From Cladophialophora immunda (Eukaryota > Ascomycota > Eurotiomycetes > Chaetothyriales > Herpotrichiellaceae), in the NCBI RefSeq assembly GCF_000835495.1, contig NW_015622543.1:4948619-5012618 (forward strand): a DNA stretch of 64,000 nt, in the 5' to 3' direction. This document shows, piece after piece, positions 10,889 through 23,470 of this stretch; position 1 is the first letter of the stretch, and each line of letters begins with the position of its first letter. The position numbers and the translations under genes were made by a program. The notes below the pieces were generated by a model that worked only from the letters and a program-made list of their open reading frames with translations, had not been told where the DNA came from and made no database searches.

Positions 10889-12224
10889 GGTCAGTCAGGA
10901 GAAGACTGTTGTTAGCCTGGACAGTGGAACAGATTTGGGAGAGAGACTGGGAAGATGGAAAGACTTGGGTAGGCGGGACCAGGGGGACCGCGCAAGCCTA
11001 TTCTATACATTTGCCCAGGACCGAGGGAAGCCAAAGGAAGAGCTGGGGATTACGAGGTGGGGGGCAGACATCAGGCCATGACAGACACAAGAAACTCCGT
11101 AAGAGGCGCGTGGTTCTTGGGCTCAACCCCAAATCGACTCGGGTTTCGTATATCAGCGCATCATCGTGGTTGATGGTTGGTGAGAGTTTGCTGGTGACCT
11201 CGATCTTCTGGCGTACATGCACGCTGATGTCGTTCCCGCCACTCTGGAGAGACCCCGCCCTGAGCAAGGGTGCTATGCGAAGAGAACATGGGGAAGTACC
11301 TAGCGACGAGCCTGTAAGGCGCCAGCTGGGCTGGAAACTCGGCATGCGAGCAACTCTGAAGTGTGGCCACCATCCCGCAACGGGGCTCGTTCGATGCATG
11401 GTATTGACGTAGCTGGGGAAATACTCCGTGAGAGCTCGACTCTTTCTGCCCCATCGTGCTTTACCCGGTCAGGCACTAGCTGGCGAGATCTCGACTTCAT
11501 CGCTCATAGTGCTGGTGTATGTGGTGGTGGTGTGGTCCTCCTTTTACCTGAGCGCAATTGAGACAACGGTGCAAGAACTCGCTTCTGTATTCGCATAAAT
11601 ATTCGGCCATCTGGCTGTAGGTGTCTCAGCATATTATCGCCGTAGCGAAGATGCAGTTGATGCGGAAGAGAACGAGGGCGAAGGAGAAAAGGGCCGATTG
11701 CGAAAAAGGGCCTAGACTCTGCGGAGCTGGCGCCCAAACCCCAATGAGCTTCTGAGCGAGAGCCACCCACGTCAGCTGCCTTTCGCTCCCCTTCGTTGAA
11801 GACAAGTGAATGGGAAACGGGGGAACAAACGTGAGAGATATCCAAAGACACACCGTCCTGTCCTGTCATTTCTCGACAAGTTGAGGTGCAATGAATACCG
11901 GGTGCACGCCCCTATTGACAGGATGGGCGGAACATGTTGAAGCCTGAGGAACGAGCGCACCTGAAATACCCAGGCATGTGTGCAGTAGGGAGCCCTTCAT
12001 TAGAGAGGAGGTCGTCTCGACGAACATGTACTATCATCTCGCGATGAACCTGGGGCCCTCTTCAGTGAAAATGCCAAAATCGATGAAGCTGCCTGAACAG
12101 TGTGAAACGTTGACCGGCAGTACTGCTTTCTGCGGTGAGTGAAGGCCGTCACCTTCTTGGACACCATTGGACTCTTTCCTCGCTACCTTTCCCACCTTCT
12201 GCGTTCCTTTTGACCGTCGCAATC
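10889..12224. other. Divergent upstream region, no gene seen
   Basis: About 1.3 kb separates the divergent starts of the exon-repeat gene and the CCCH-RBR gene. Frames here are short, overlap on both strands and show no motifs. It presumably carries both promoters. Confidence 0.5.
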
Positions 12225-14555
12225 ATGGTGCCCTGCAGGTTCTTCGCGAGAGGCAACTGTGCTCGAGGTTCAGAATGCCGCTTCGACCATTCTCAATCTC
12301 TTCGGCGTCATCACGAGCCTGGTACCCGTACTTCTCTGCGCGCCGACGCTCCAGAGTTCCAGGTCACTTCGTCTCCTAAACCTGTTTGTAAATTCTACAA
12401 CCGGGGGACGTGTCGGAACGGCTCTGAATGCCCCTACCTCCATCCTGCGCACTCGCACAGTTCTGTGAACCGGGCGGCTAGCCGAGCTGTAAGTCTCTGA
12501 CTATACAGTTCCACGCTGAGGGGGCCGACTTGTTAACTTGGTTCATAGGAGACACAGGTTCTGCCATTGGCGAGAGATCCGCTTCCTGTGGAGCGGTTCC
12601 TCAAAGGCGTCCGCGTCCGCTTTGGCGAAGGTTCCCAGATCCTCGATGTCAAGTTCCCGTCAGACGAACCCGGAGTCCATGGAAACCCCCCTATCACGAA
12701 AGTTCAAGTCTCGACGGTATTCTGTTCATGGTATAATCCTTCGAGGATTGTATGGTTGCACTACCGCAGCAGCCTATGGGCGACGAACGCCAGCAAGAGA
12801 TTCGAGAAAAGGCTTCATGGTCGTCAGATTAGGGTCAAAATACAACCTCCATCCAGGCACCATGGACGGCCGAAGTCGATATGGTCGCTGCAGCTAAACA
12901 ATGTCTTTGCTGAAACTACGAAAAAGGACCTACAGGAGCATCTCAAAGGCGTTGAACCAGACGACATCGTGTTCGGTGCATTGACTTCACGAAAAACCCA
13001 ACAAGAAGCTGTGGACTGGGTTAAAGCGCGCCTTACTGAGTCTGGACGCAAACTGCGATCGTTCAACTTCGAGCCGAACACAACTGGTTCTCGCATGAAG
13101 GCTTTCGCTTGCTTTGATTCTCCATCAGTCGCCCGAGCCGTGGTTGCCCTCGCGCAAGCCAACTTCCCAGACCTTGGCTCAAAATTATTTGTCGAATTGG
13201 TCGCCGCTGTCTCAATACCAGTCCTTCGCGAACTTCACTCCATCCTCAAAGATAAACTCGAGGAGCTCCAAGCACACAACAAGTACGATGTCAGGATTTC
13301 TGTATACGACCACCGGGAGGTCAAGCTTGTCATGCTGAGAATCTACGGACCAAGGCCACAAGCTGTCGCGCATGTCAAAACGAAACTCGGAGAAATGTTG
13401 ACGGGCACTGTTGTGCTCGACGATTCTGGCTCAGCTTTGTGGCATGACTTCTTTTCTACAGACGAAGGCTTATCATGCCTCAAATCTGTCTCTCAAAATG
13501 GTAAAGTCTTTGTTCATAGAGACTTGCGGAAACAACAACTTCAGCTCTACGGCTTTGAGACTTTATTTGAGGATGCCCGCCGCGCGATCATCCAACGTCT
13601 CGCCTCCCACTCGTCAGTCCATCTGATTGCCCTAGAAGGTGAGCTCTTCGCAACGGCCCTGTCCGGGGGGTTTCGCCGTTTAGTGAGGAAATTCGGCAAG
13701 CAGAATGCAAAACTGGACGTCCTGCAGAAACCGCCGGCCATAATATTTCGAGGTAGTCCTCGTGACTGCGAACTCGCCAGGTCCCTCATTCTCGAACGCC
13801 ATCACCCAGAAGCGAAATGCCCGCAAGCCAACAGTAGCCAGGAATGTACCTGCTGCTTTTCGAGTGCCGACGATCCTGTCAAGCTTGACTGCGGCCATAC
13901 CTACTGCCGTTGTTGCTTTGATGGTCTATGCGAAGAAGTGAAGCACAACAGGGTTCCAATCGTGTGTTTCGGGGACCGCAGCGACTGCGGCCAAATCGTC
14001 CCTTTGAATGAGCTCAAGAAACTTCTCGATCACCACCGATTCGAAGCGGTCCTGGAGGCATCATTTGACGCCTACGTACGATCCCATCCAGATAAGATGC
14101 AATATTGTCCCACTCCGGATTGTCCGACCATCTATAAGGTCTCTGACGCACCCGCCGTGTTCACATGTGTTAATTGCTTGACATCCATCTGCGTCAAATG
14201 TCGACGACTGAGCCACGATGGGCTCGGCTGTCAACAAGCCCACGACGAGAGCGCGGAATCTCGTGAAACGGAGAGGTACAAAAGGGAAAACAACATCAAA
14301 GACTGTCCGAAATGCGCCACCGCAATCTTCAAGGAGACGGGTTGTAATCATGTCGTGTGCCGGGGATGTGAGATACATCTTTGCTGGGCGTGCCTGGAGA
14401 TGTTTGCCGTCGAGGACGAGTGCTATCGTCATTTGCAAACGGTGCACGGGACGTTCGGCGATCTGGATCCGGAGGCATTGCAGAGGGCCGAGCTGGCACG
14501 CGTAGGCTGGGACCCGGACGTAGTATTGGGACGGCTCTTGGGAGGGAGGTGGTGA
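12225..14555 (+). CDS. RBR-type E3 ubiquitin ligase with two CCCH zinc fingers
   Basis: Predicted RING-between-RING ubiquitin ligase with RNA-binding-type fingers. Exons 12225-12488 and 12549-14555 are joined across a 60-bp phase-0 intron and give 756 aa. The N-terminus starts MVPCRFFARGNCARGSEC (CCCH finger 1), followed by PVCKFYNRGTCRNGSECPYLH (finger 2). A middle region of about 400 residues has RRM/KH-like character but no domain I can name with confidence. The RBR module follows: RING1 (CTCCFSSADD...CGHTYCRCC), IBR (QYCPTPDCPTIY...CVNCLTSICVKC) and RING2 (DCPKCATAIFKETGCNHVVC). By analogy with HHARI the catalytic cysteine is the Cys in GCNHVVC, about residue 687, so thioester transfer should be intact. 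The CCCH plus RBR layout recalls plant DEAH12-type proteins, but no helicase domain is present. Confidence 0.9.
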
Positions 14556-15514
14556 CGATGCAGGGCGGCCGGCAATGTCGGCGAGCTGGCGGGCTTGGTG
14601 CTGTCTTACTGATTCGTGATATCAATAACGCGCCTCCGGTGCTGGAATTCTCGACACGACGAACCACGAAGACATGGCAGGCGGCCCGTGTGTGCTAAGG
14701 ACCTTGTGAAGAGAAGCTACTCGGCACATGGCCACAATACGGAAAAGAGGATGAATGGAATGTTCAAAGAGAGCGGTCTAGGTGTGTCACCGTCTACGGG
14801 GACTTATGGTAGGGGAACACCATAGTTCAACGACCATTCTGTAGGTCAAGGGAGGAAAAACACACAGATCAGAGCAGAATGCGCCTCGATCCGTATTGGG
14901 AGGCAGAGAATCGAATAGTGATGGAACAGGAACGGCCAATGCAGCATTAAGTAGGAAACCTATGGGTATCTTATCCCTTCCGACTCTTGCATTCTTCAGT
15001 AAGATTCAAGGACGTCAGTCAATCTTTTCCTCCATGAGGTACAATAACTTCAGTCACCGAGGCTTTCCCTTTGTTGCCTTGAGTTCCTTTCGCCCAGTTC
15101 CATATCCATTCAATGCTCCATGAGCTCCAGCACTAACCATGTTGATAATCCAATCTCACAATGTTGATCATTTTGGTTTCCGCCCATCCGATTGACAGAC
15201 CCGAAACGTTGTTCCTCTTCGACCTCTGCTCAAGAGAGGACCATGTCAGACATCGACTCTTCTCTCCCCAGGTGGTCACTTGTATTAAAGAGTGATTTTG
15301 ATGTTATTTCTTTTCCCCCATTTTTGCTAGGGAATATCGATGCTCGGAAACATAACAAGAACGCTTGCAATGCACAAAAACTAATCTCACAAGTCTGACG
15401 GTAGTAGAAACACTTCTGTGTGTGCTGACAGAATAGTATGACGCGATCGAAGGGAAAGCTGGGAGGATCATTCTATCTTCTTGAGCGTGCGGGACTCCTC
15501 AAATCAATGAACAT
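14556..15514. other. Intergenic region between convergent genes
   Basis: This is the 3' flank of the RBR gene (plus) and of the cyclin gene (minus), about 960 bases. It includes A/T-rich patches near 15,290-15,370 suited to 3' untranslated regions. No coding signal was seen. Confidence 0.5.
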
Positions 15515-16805
15515 TCAGTATGATTCACCGCTCCATTGCTGGGTCGAGGTCGGATAATGTGAGGTAAATTGTTGGCCCACAGTAGTGGGAGTCGGCGTGG
15601 GAGGTGCACATTGGTTGGGGGCGTTGAAGGTCTTTTGTGTCACGCCAAACATTTCCCCCTCAGGAGTGATGGGAGGCGTGTATAGACCGTGCTGGACCAA
15701 GGAGGGGAACTGGGGCTTTTGAGGTGTGGCGTAAGTCTGGAAGTATTCAGGGCCGGAGGGTTTGGTGGCTGCTAAAGGCGGGCTGAGATCATATGTCGGA
15801 GTCAATGGAGCCCTGGAGGCAGACATGGCAGCCTTTTGAGCAAGGAAGTTGGTCAAGACCCGAGAAACACCGGAGTAGCGCACCGAGGCATACTTCCGTG
15901 CTAAAATGCCCGAAGGCTCGTGGACTTTTTGTAACAATTCCATGACAGTGGTGCTGCAGAAGTGAGAACCAAACTCATTGGCGCGAGCTTGGGGTCGACC
16001 GAGGATGTGGCGGGCCAGAACAAGAGCCGAAAGGGCAAGAGTGTGCGACTGCTTGGACACAAAGTCTCGGTGGTAGAGGGCGATCTCCAAGATGTAGAGA
16101 GTCAAGCTTTCTGTTTCGGGGTCGTAGACATTGTCCTTCACGGCCAATCGCATGAAGGCGTCGACCGTGGGGTGTCCAATGGCCCAACCAAGAGTTGACA
16201 GAACATGCCACTCCATTTGCAAGAACATGTCATCATCGTAGAGCGAACAGCACATGGACTTCAACTCTTTAATTGTGGGAACCTTCTCTTTCTTGTCTCC
16301 GTACTTGGCCGCGATGAGCAGTGCAGCGCAGCCGACGAGCTGATAGTGACGCTTGTAAACGACGCGTTTCGAGCAGTAGCGATCGAGGAGATTGATTGTA
16401 AGAAAGAGAGTCTCGGGTAGCAGTTGGAACGCCGTGTGAGCCTCGACCAAGAAATCGAGGAGGTAAGGCCTCATGTACCACTGAATCTCGGTTTGGATGT
16501 CAATTGCGTCGACGTCAGGCACGGTGTCAGCCTTTATGAAATTGTCAGTCCAGAGTCGCGTGACCACTTCTAGAGCTACTCACATCCATCTTCAGCATAT
16601 GCTCAAGCATGTCTTGTTGGTATTCGTCTGCATCTCTTCTTGACATCTCTGAAGCCATCAGATGCTGACGATGTCTGGCAATTTCCTTTGCGTGGTCTGG
16701 GTTCTTGGTGACAGGACGGCGAGGCTCGTCGAAGACTTCGACGATGCCACTTTCGTAGCCGCTGTCGTTGGAGCCGAAGGATGAGATTCTGTTGTTGAAA
16801 GCCAT
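15515..16805 (-). CDS. G1/S-type cyclin (Cln/Puc1-like)
   Basis: Cyclin expected to activate the main CDK at the G1/S transition. Exons 16805-16584 and 16531-15515 are joined across a 52-bp phase-0 intron and give 412 aa. The cyclin box starts near residue 90 (IQWYMRPYLLDFLVEAH) and continues through LLDRYCSKRVVYKRHYQLVG and AALLIAAKYGDKK. This corresponds to the MRxxLxDWLxxVH and LAAKYEE consensus of cyclins, and a second cyclin fold follows. The N-terminus (MAFNNRISSFGSNDSGYESG) contains a DSGYESG-type phosphodegron-like stretch. The C-terminal 120 residues are Pro/Thr/Ser-rich with several TP sites, as in unstable G1 cyclins. Upstream lies an unusually long region without genes, consistent with complex transcriptional control. 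Confidence 0.92.
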
Positions 16806-19800
16806 GTTTGCAAAAGTCGTGAGATAGGAGGGACAATTATCAGTGTGAAGTGAGGTAGAGGAGAGCTGAGATATTCAGATTGCTAGAGGGGAGAAGATTA
16901 ACGACGGATAAAAGTGAGTGACAGTCGTGTAGTTGGCAAAAGCTTTGAAAGGAGTGAAATGATCGGACGCAATCAAATGCTGCGCGAGGCTGGAGGTGGC
17001 CAGGAACCAAGGGAGTTAAAAAAGTGTCTCTTCTAGACTTGGGAAACTGGAGCGTGCGTGGTGTGGTTAGCTGGCTGATGATAGGCAGGTGAGGTGCTAG
17101 GACATACCGAAAGGGAGAAAGGGCACGGCAATGCACAAATCCTTGTTACTAGGGATCAGCACGAATGCTCTTCATCTGGCCAAGGATTGGTATGCCAAGT
17201 AGATTGACTGCTCGTGCGTAGGTTCAGCGAAGGTCGAATGAACGACTCCGCCGGGGCGTGATTGGGGCCTTGGATTGGAATGCGGACTAAAGAGGCCACA
17301 AGAGGAGACCGGATTTTGCACTGGGAAATCTAAAATGAAGTCAGCGGTGTGAATGAAGGGATGGACAGAGAGCTCTGACCGTGGAATCTGGAAAGCACGT
17401 TGGCTATTCTAGACTGTGGTGACCTCGTTTTGCCAGGGAGATGCAAATCTGCTTGGAATATCTCGTCAGTGAACATTTTCCAGGGCGCGTTGAAAATGTG
17501 GGGGGGCATGGCAGGAGAAGGGTTAACAAGTCGATGGCTCCAGCCGACGGGAAATGATTGTACGCGTGCCCAGAGAATCGATCGAGGTCCAAAGTACAGA
17601 TGGTCGTGAGCAACAGTGTCGAATTCCTCTTCCCTGCAGTGCCGTTTGGGCCATGTGTCTCCCTTTCATGGAAGGAGGATCGTCCAGCATCACGGGCTTC
17701 AATCCCCCTTCTCAGCATCTGGTCCGGCAGGATAGATGAGCCAACTGCATCCCTTCACGCACGGAATGATCCAGCACGATTGGAGATTGTTCAGGTCCTC
17801 CTCTTTCTGCCACCTGCCTAGGGGCTTTTGCTTGGTCCATGTTGGGAGCTCTTCCCCTTGATATCGGTTGGGTGGGGTCCAAGGTAATTACAGCCGAAGG
17901 GGACCAAGAAGGAACCAGGGGGGAACCAGAGGATACAATGGGAGTATGCCGGAGCCATTGATGTGTCCAGCGTCTAGGATGCGAAGATGAGAGACAGACT
18001 GAATGCCTCTAGAGGCAGGATGCATTGGAGAGGTGTATTGTTTCTTCGGTATGGCTGGACCACAGGATATTGCATCTCACGCCCTCTTCCCCCAATGTCT
18101 CAAGCCAGCCACTGCAAGAAGGTCCTTACCTCTTGGATGTGATCGAGGATCTTTCTGTGCCCGAAGACCCAAGGCAGAACGCTATCCAGAACGTTCTGCG
18201 TAAACGAGTGCAGGATGGTCAAGAGCAGTGCAGGGTAGGTGGTGCAGCTCGAACACGGCTCAGGAGGAACAGGTCAGAGCTGGGCGTGGGAGAGGAGTCG
18301 AGGACATGAGAGATACTCAGCCGAGTCGTGATGTATCCGAAGGTCCAACGACGAGAGGAGGAGAGGGAAAGGAGAGGATAAAAGAGGACGAGGTCAAGGC
18401 CTCATGGAATGAGGATTGTGAGAAAAAGGACGGCGGTGGTGGACGAGGAGAAAAAGGAACAGGAGGCCCGTCTGAAGTCTTGAGATGAGGATGAGCCAGA
18501 GTGGAGCAATCAAGTGTACGAGATGGTTGGCCCTGACAGCAGCGATTGGGCGCAGGTGCAGCAGCCCCAGACACGGCTTGCAGGGGTCGACAGCACGACA
18601 GCCAGGGAATCAGGGACGGCGGCGAGGTGGGCAAAGGTTGAGGTTGCAGCTTGTGCGGGTTGGCGGATTGCGCGACAGCCAGCCAGAGAAGCAAGAGCTC
18701 CAGTTGTGCGGGTTCTGGCTCTCCAGAAACGGCGACCAGCCCAGCCGCAAACCACTTGCGTACGATACATGATACCTTTTGGTGATGGTCAAGCTGTATC
18801 TGTATCATGAAAGACCAAAGACATGGGCCGCGGGCTGCCTGTGACCGCTATTGTGGCAGCTGGTGATTTGTTCCGCCCGTATCAATGACCAGTGGTGCCC
18901 CAAACTCTGTCCTGGTCTCTGGCACGCCTGTTTCCAGGCCCGCCTAGAGCGAGAGGCTCACCGGAGCCTAGGCGGCCATGACGCTGGGAGGTACAGGCAC
19001 AGACCTTTAACTGGACCACCTAAGACAGTTTCCCCCGCCATCATTGGACTCCTAGTGCCTGGGGTAGCTCAGGTACCTATGGAGGAATGCACACCTATCC
19101 AGGCCCTCGGTGTAGGGACCTTCTCTACCACACCACCTCCGTCTGAGGCTCGTGAGACTCACCATCTGTCACTTCACCACCATCGACCTCGCATCACTGA
19201 CACCAACAAATTTCCTTTTACTTCCTGTCTAGCCTCCTGACGGGCTTGCACAGGAAGAGTGTTCTCCGTCGGTGCAGATCCAAACCCCGACACTTCTGGT
19301 AATGAGCTGAACAACCCCTCGCCCATTGTTTTTTCGCGTTACCCGTACGAGTACGAGCAGGCTGTAAGTAATACTTTTGGCCGTGTTTGCCATCCTTTAC
19401 CCTTTTCTGTCCTGTGTATGTAAAACCCTCCAGCACATCCGCTCTGGTCGCGCGGCTGGCGGTTTGAGCAGAGCGCGTCAAGGCGCGTCCATTGGCCCAT
19501 GTCGCCGTCAGGTCCTTGTTTTCGCACCTGGCTAATGCAAGCCTGACGGAGCCCACAGTCTTGACCACTGACCAGCTGCTCGGGGCCAAACCTGACCGGC
19601 AAGCTGCGAGCGAATTGTCACTGCAAGACCCAAGACACTTGACCCGGCACGCGGGAATTGCTGCTGCGATCTTCGTGATTGACGTGAGATGTTCTGCATG
19701 GCCTATCCGGAGTTCGTCCTCTTCTTGTCATCGCTAGGAGAAGACTTCCACGACGGTCATCACCCAAAACTCCCAGCACCTTCTCTCGCCCCGGTCCAAC

Positions 19801-21983
19801 GACCTGAAGCAGGGAGACCGAGCACAACTTTTGATGCTGCACGACTTCTGTTGCCATCCACTGCTGCATTGCATCACCGATTCCAAAGTGACCCCAGGAT
19901 TGTGCGACTGTGGGCGGCAGGGATATGGTCAACTAGCATTGATTTGTCCCTGGTGTGCCCTGAGATCCAGAGATCTACTCCGTACTCCGTTCCCTATCTC
20001 GACAAGTTTGTGGGCATCAAGCAATGTGAGTGGCCAACATGTACCGGAAGAAATCCAGCCACCCCAAATGGTTCCAAACCTTCAATCGCCAGTATATGGC
20101 GTGCAGTCAGCTGTCCCGCGAGGTGATAATCTTAGAGGCGGGTTGCTCGTTTCTGGCAAACTCTCATCTCACTCAAGCGAGCCGATCTGATAAAGCTGCT
20201 CCCTTTTTTTATTTTTACAGGACCCCCTGTCATTCATTGCAAAATGTCTGTTTGGTGAGATCTGCAAGCAGAGACTTGCCGTCCACCCTTGGTTACAGAA
20301 GTCTGGTGCAGTTTATTCGAGCGGTTACAGATCCGTGTAACTTAACACGCATGAACCTCCTTGACCGTTTCCTCTTGGTGATACATTCCACCTGGACCTT
20401 ACCCACCCATTGACATCAGCAGGCGACTAGAAGGCCCCATGGGTTTTGGACCGATCCATCTCCTCAGCACTGTCTGCCTGACAACGGTCAAGTCTTTGCA
20501 CACCGAGGACGAAGCTTAGTCTGAGACGATATGGAGCCCTGACTCCACGCACGACACCCATTTCTTACGAGAAACGAAAAGAAAAAGAAGCAGAGAAAAA
20601 AGGTTCGAAGGGCACGCGGGTGGCGGAGATGACGCTGAGACAGCCGAGCGCTGCAAAACTCCAGATGGATCAGCACGTCCTGGCTGGCAATAGGCTGTTA
20701 TATGGAATCAATATAATTTCAGATGTGTTGAAACTCATCTTTCGATCTCCTTACTATTCAATCTCTCGATGCAAAACACTGGGCTCCATCTGCTCTGTCG
20801 ACGGTGTTTGGCGTTGTTGTCTGCGCTTTCAACAGCCAGATGCAATTTGGCCCCCGTCATCCAGCCCAACAATCCCCCCCAATTGTCATTTATTATTATT
20901 GAACCTCGTCCCCCACAAATGAGCGGAGTAGACGCGCAGGCTTCTTGACACGCGACTCTCCAAATTGCAGCAAAGAATATGGCCGCGTTGTTTGCATACT
21001 CTGACGCGCCATGGATGCGCCGAGGGGCCTTTAGCCCCCGATGCTTCCATCCTCCTCAGATCTGTTCCGAGTCCTTTCGGGTATGGGCGGATCAGCGGCG
21101 GAGCTTGACCATCAGCTCAATTCTGGGGAGATACGACGGTCGGCGACATCTTGAGCTCCCTCGGTGCAGAATTGGACTCGCTATGGTTCTCTTTCCCAAT
21201 GGCTTCGGAAAAGTCACTACCAGAGTTATCGAGCAATGCTGTGCCGAATCGCAAGGTTTGTCGCTGTTTATCTCGCTCGTTCCGCCTTGCCGGGCTCCTG
21301 GCAGCGTCTTGGGCTTTTGTCGTCTTTGATCAAGGCTCCTCCTCCAATGGCACAGCGCCAGAGGCAAGACGCCAGTCTCGAGGCAGCCTGAGTCGCTCAA
21401 CAGACCACTAACAGATAGGAAAAGGTCGTCGTGTCAAGAGGTCTTTGCAGCCAAACAGCATCTGCCGAGAGCATTTCCACAAATTGGCATTGGTGGCATC
21501 TAACGCCCTCAGCCCTCGTATATCGATCGCCTAGACCGCCATCGACCGTTGCGGCAAACGCATGCGCTGGTGCTATTGGCGGTGGAATGCTCGTTTACAG
21601 AATCAACGCACTACCAGCTCGCAGCTCTGAGGGGAGTTGCTGTCCACCGCTGCTGGCTACAAATGATGCCTTTTCTCATCTAAGCTTTGTTCAATCTCAT
21701 TACAGCACTGACGCCGCCAGAAGACTCTACAAGGGCCTCCAGTCTCTGCGTGCGCTTCAATGAGCTCGACCACTCGGAAGTCTCCATCGACTCTTGTGCT
21801 GTCGCTCGTTCCGCTTTTGATCGTTATCCAGGTTTCCCGCAGGTCATAGACAACCTTTGCGAACTGTGTCCTTTGTTGTCGCAAGAATTGCACTGTGGAA
21901 TTAGCGAAGGCTGGCGCAAGGCTGGACGCGGTTCGAGTCCCAATGGAATCCCAATAACAGGCGTTCGGTCTTTGAGTTGAGAG
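16806..21983. other. 5.2-kb gap without genes between divergent cyclin and receptor-like genes
   Basis: No convincing coding region was found on either strand. The longest frames (for example 18317-18808 minus) are low-complexity and overlap other frames. Notable contents are a CT-rich leader (minus strand) just upstream of the cyclin ATG, a purine-rich tract at about 18,348-18,470, a hairpin-forming element at 18,937-18,977, and short C/T runs near 20,860-20,920. The region probably holds long promoters and 5' untranslated leaders for both genes, or an unrecognised noncoding transcript. Confidence 0.55.
18937..18977. repeat. GC-rich nested inverted repeat
   Basis: A perfect 6-bp stem, AGGCTC-ACCG-GAGCCT (18954-18969, four-base loop), is nested within outer arms CGCCTAG (18941-18947) and CTAGGCG (18968-18974). 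The right side contains the 9-mer CCTAGGCGG, also present in the hairpin near 48.96 kb. The inner and outer stems share bases, so they are alternative structures. Function is unknown. Confidence 0.6.
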
Positions 21984-23470
21984 ATGTCAGCATGTCACTT
22001 CGTCCCGCTGGCACAATATGATGTGAGTGGTCGTTCTTGTCCATCTCTCAGCAGTTTTGATTTACGCAGAGATCCCCTAAAAGACGACCTTTTGTTGCTT
22101 GACGATGATGATGCACTGACCTTGAGTGCTGCCAGTGGAGTCTACACCCGGCGCTCGAGCCTGTTGCGATCCCATGGAATCCCACGGCATATTGCCTGGT
22201 GTCGGGGTTCTGCGCGGTCTCGCTCTGGATGACGGTCGAACTGACGCTGCAGGTGTTTTTCACGTTCCGGCGCCACAAGGGCCTGTACTTCTGGTCGCTC
22301 CTGGTCTGCACGTGGGGGGTGGCGTTGCACGTCCAGGGCGTCATCCTCAAGCTCTTCAACGAGAGCAACTGGATCATCTCGAGCATCATCTTCAAGATCG
22401 GCTGGGTCGGCAACGTCACCGGCTTCTCCCTCGTCCTGTACTCGCGGCTCAATCTGGTGGTGCACGACCGCCGCATCCGGCGCGCGGTGCTGGCCATGAT
22501 CATCACCGACGCCGTCCTCCTGCACACGCCCATCATCATCTTCGACTTTGGCATCTCGTCGCCGCACCCGGGCGTGTGGTACACGCCCATGAAGGTCATG
22601 GAGCGGATCCAGGTGGTGTGGTTCAGCGTGCAGGAGACCATCATCTCGCTCATGTACATCTGGTGCACGCGCGATTTCCTCAAGGACATCTACTCGCGCC
22701 AGACGCACCGCGTCATGCAGCTGCTCATCAGCGCCCAGGTCATCGCCATCGTCTTCGACGTCGTGCTCATCACCGTCGACTGCAACAACATGTTCACCCT
22801 CAAGGTCGTCATCCACCCGTTCTGCTACGCCGTCAAGCTCAAGCTCGAGTTCATCGTGCTGAACCAGCTCCTCGCCCTGATCAAGCACGGCATCGCGCCC
22901 AGCAGCTTTCCCGCCCCAGATGAAGAATCTCCCGATGCCAGCGGGCCGACGCCCCCGAGGTCTGGCGCCCGGGTCGATGTCAAGCACGGATCCTTTGTGA
23001 GCACCGACATCACCGCCACCGATGCGCAGGACAATGGGGGACAAGAGGCTTCGCGGAAGGAGTCCGTGCTCCTGCCCTCCGGCGGGCTGGGGAGGGACAT
23101 GGAATACTATAGGAGGAGGCGCAAGAACGGCACCGCCGATAACGAGAATGTTGATTCTGGCGTTACAGGAGACAATAATACCAACAACAGGAACGAGCCG
23201 ACGACGGGCCAGGCACTACCACATCCTGACCCCGACGCAATTGAACCCCTTCCGCTCCCGTCTTCACCCCAAACACCCGCTCCGCCACCTCCCCCGACAT
23301 CCGTTGGTCCTTTTGTATCAAGAACCCTGGAGAGACCGTCGTTCGAACCCCAGGCGCCCGCGAGATCCCTCTCGGACCCGACACCTCTGGGCCCCGCGCA
23401 AAGGGAACAGGACTCGGAGGCAATAGTGGCCGAGATCGAGAGGCACTATCTGGGGAACTGGAATGGGTAG
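21984..23470 (+). CDS. Seven-helix integral membrane protein, DUF7703/Pth11-like receptor
   Basis: Putative receptor-like plasma-membrane protein; ligand unknown. The main exon is 22136-23470. A short first exon, 21984-22022 (MSACHFVPLAQYD), is joined through a 113-bp phase-0 intron with donor GTGAGT and acceptor CTGCCAG, giving 457 aa. This first exon is plausible but unproven. Seven hydrophobic helices follow, including SLWMTVELTLQVFFTF, YFWSLLVCTWGVALHV, IGWVGNVTGFSLVLYS, MIITDAVLLHTPIIIF and LLISAQVIAIVFDVVL. They match the fungal DUF7703 layout as I remember it. The tail of about 200 residues is Pro/Ser-rich, hydrophilic and presumably cytosolic. The helix-coding part uses almost only G- or C-ending codons, whereas the tail does not. 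A 300-aa antisense frame results from that bias. Confidence 0.8.

Noticed and set aside
16840..17136. 98-codon minus ORF upstream of the cyclin
   Set aside because: It is CT-rich sequence in the probable cyclin 5' leader; it could act as an upstream ORF but has no features of a real protein.
18317..18808. 163-codon minus ORF in the large gap
   Set aside because: Low-complexity Ser/Pro/Leu sequence caused by a purine-rich tract on the other strand; no motif, and overlapping plus frames are equally open.
21926..21950. tRNA B-box-like sequence GGTTCGAGTCC
   Set aside because: The flanking bases do not form a five-pair T stem, and no A box, anticodon arm or acceptor stem could be drawn.
22142..23044. 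300-codon minus-strand ORF opposite the receptor-like gene
   Set aside because: It is fully explained by the high GC content at third positions of the sense codons; its translation is dominated by Asp, Glu and Arg with no motif, whereas the plus strand has seven clean helices.
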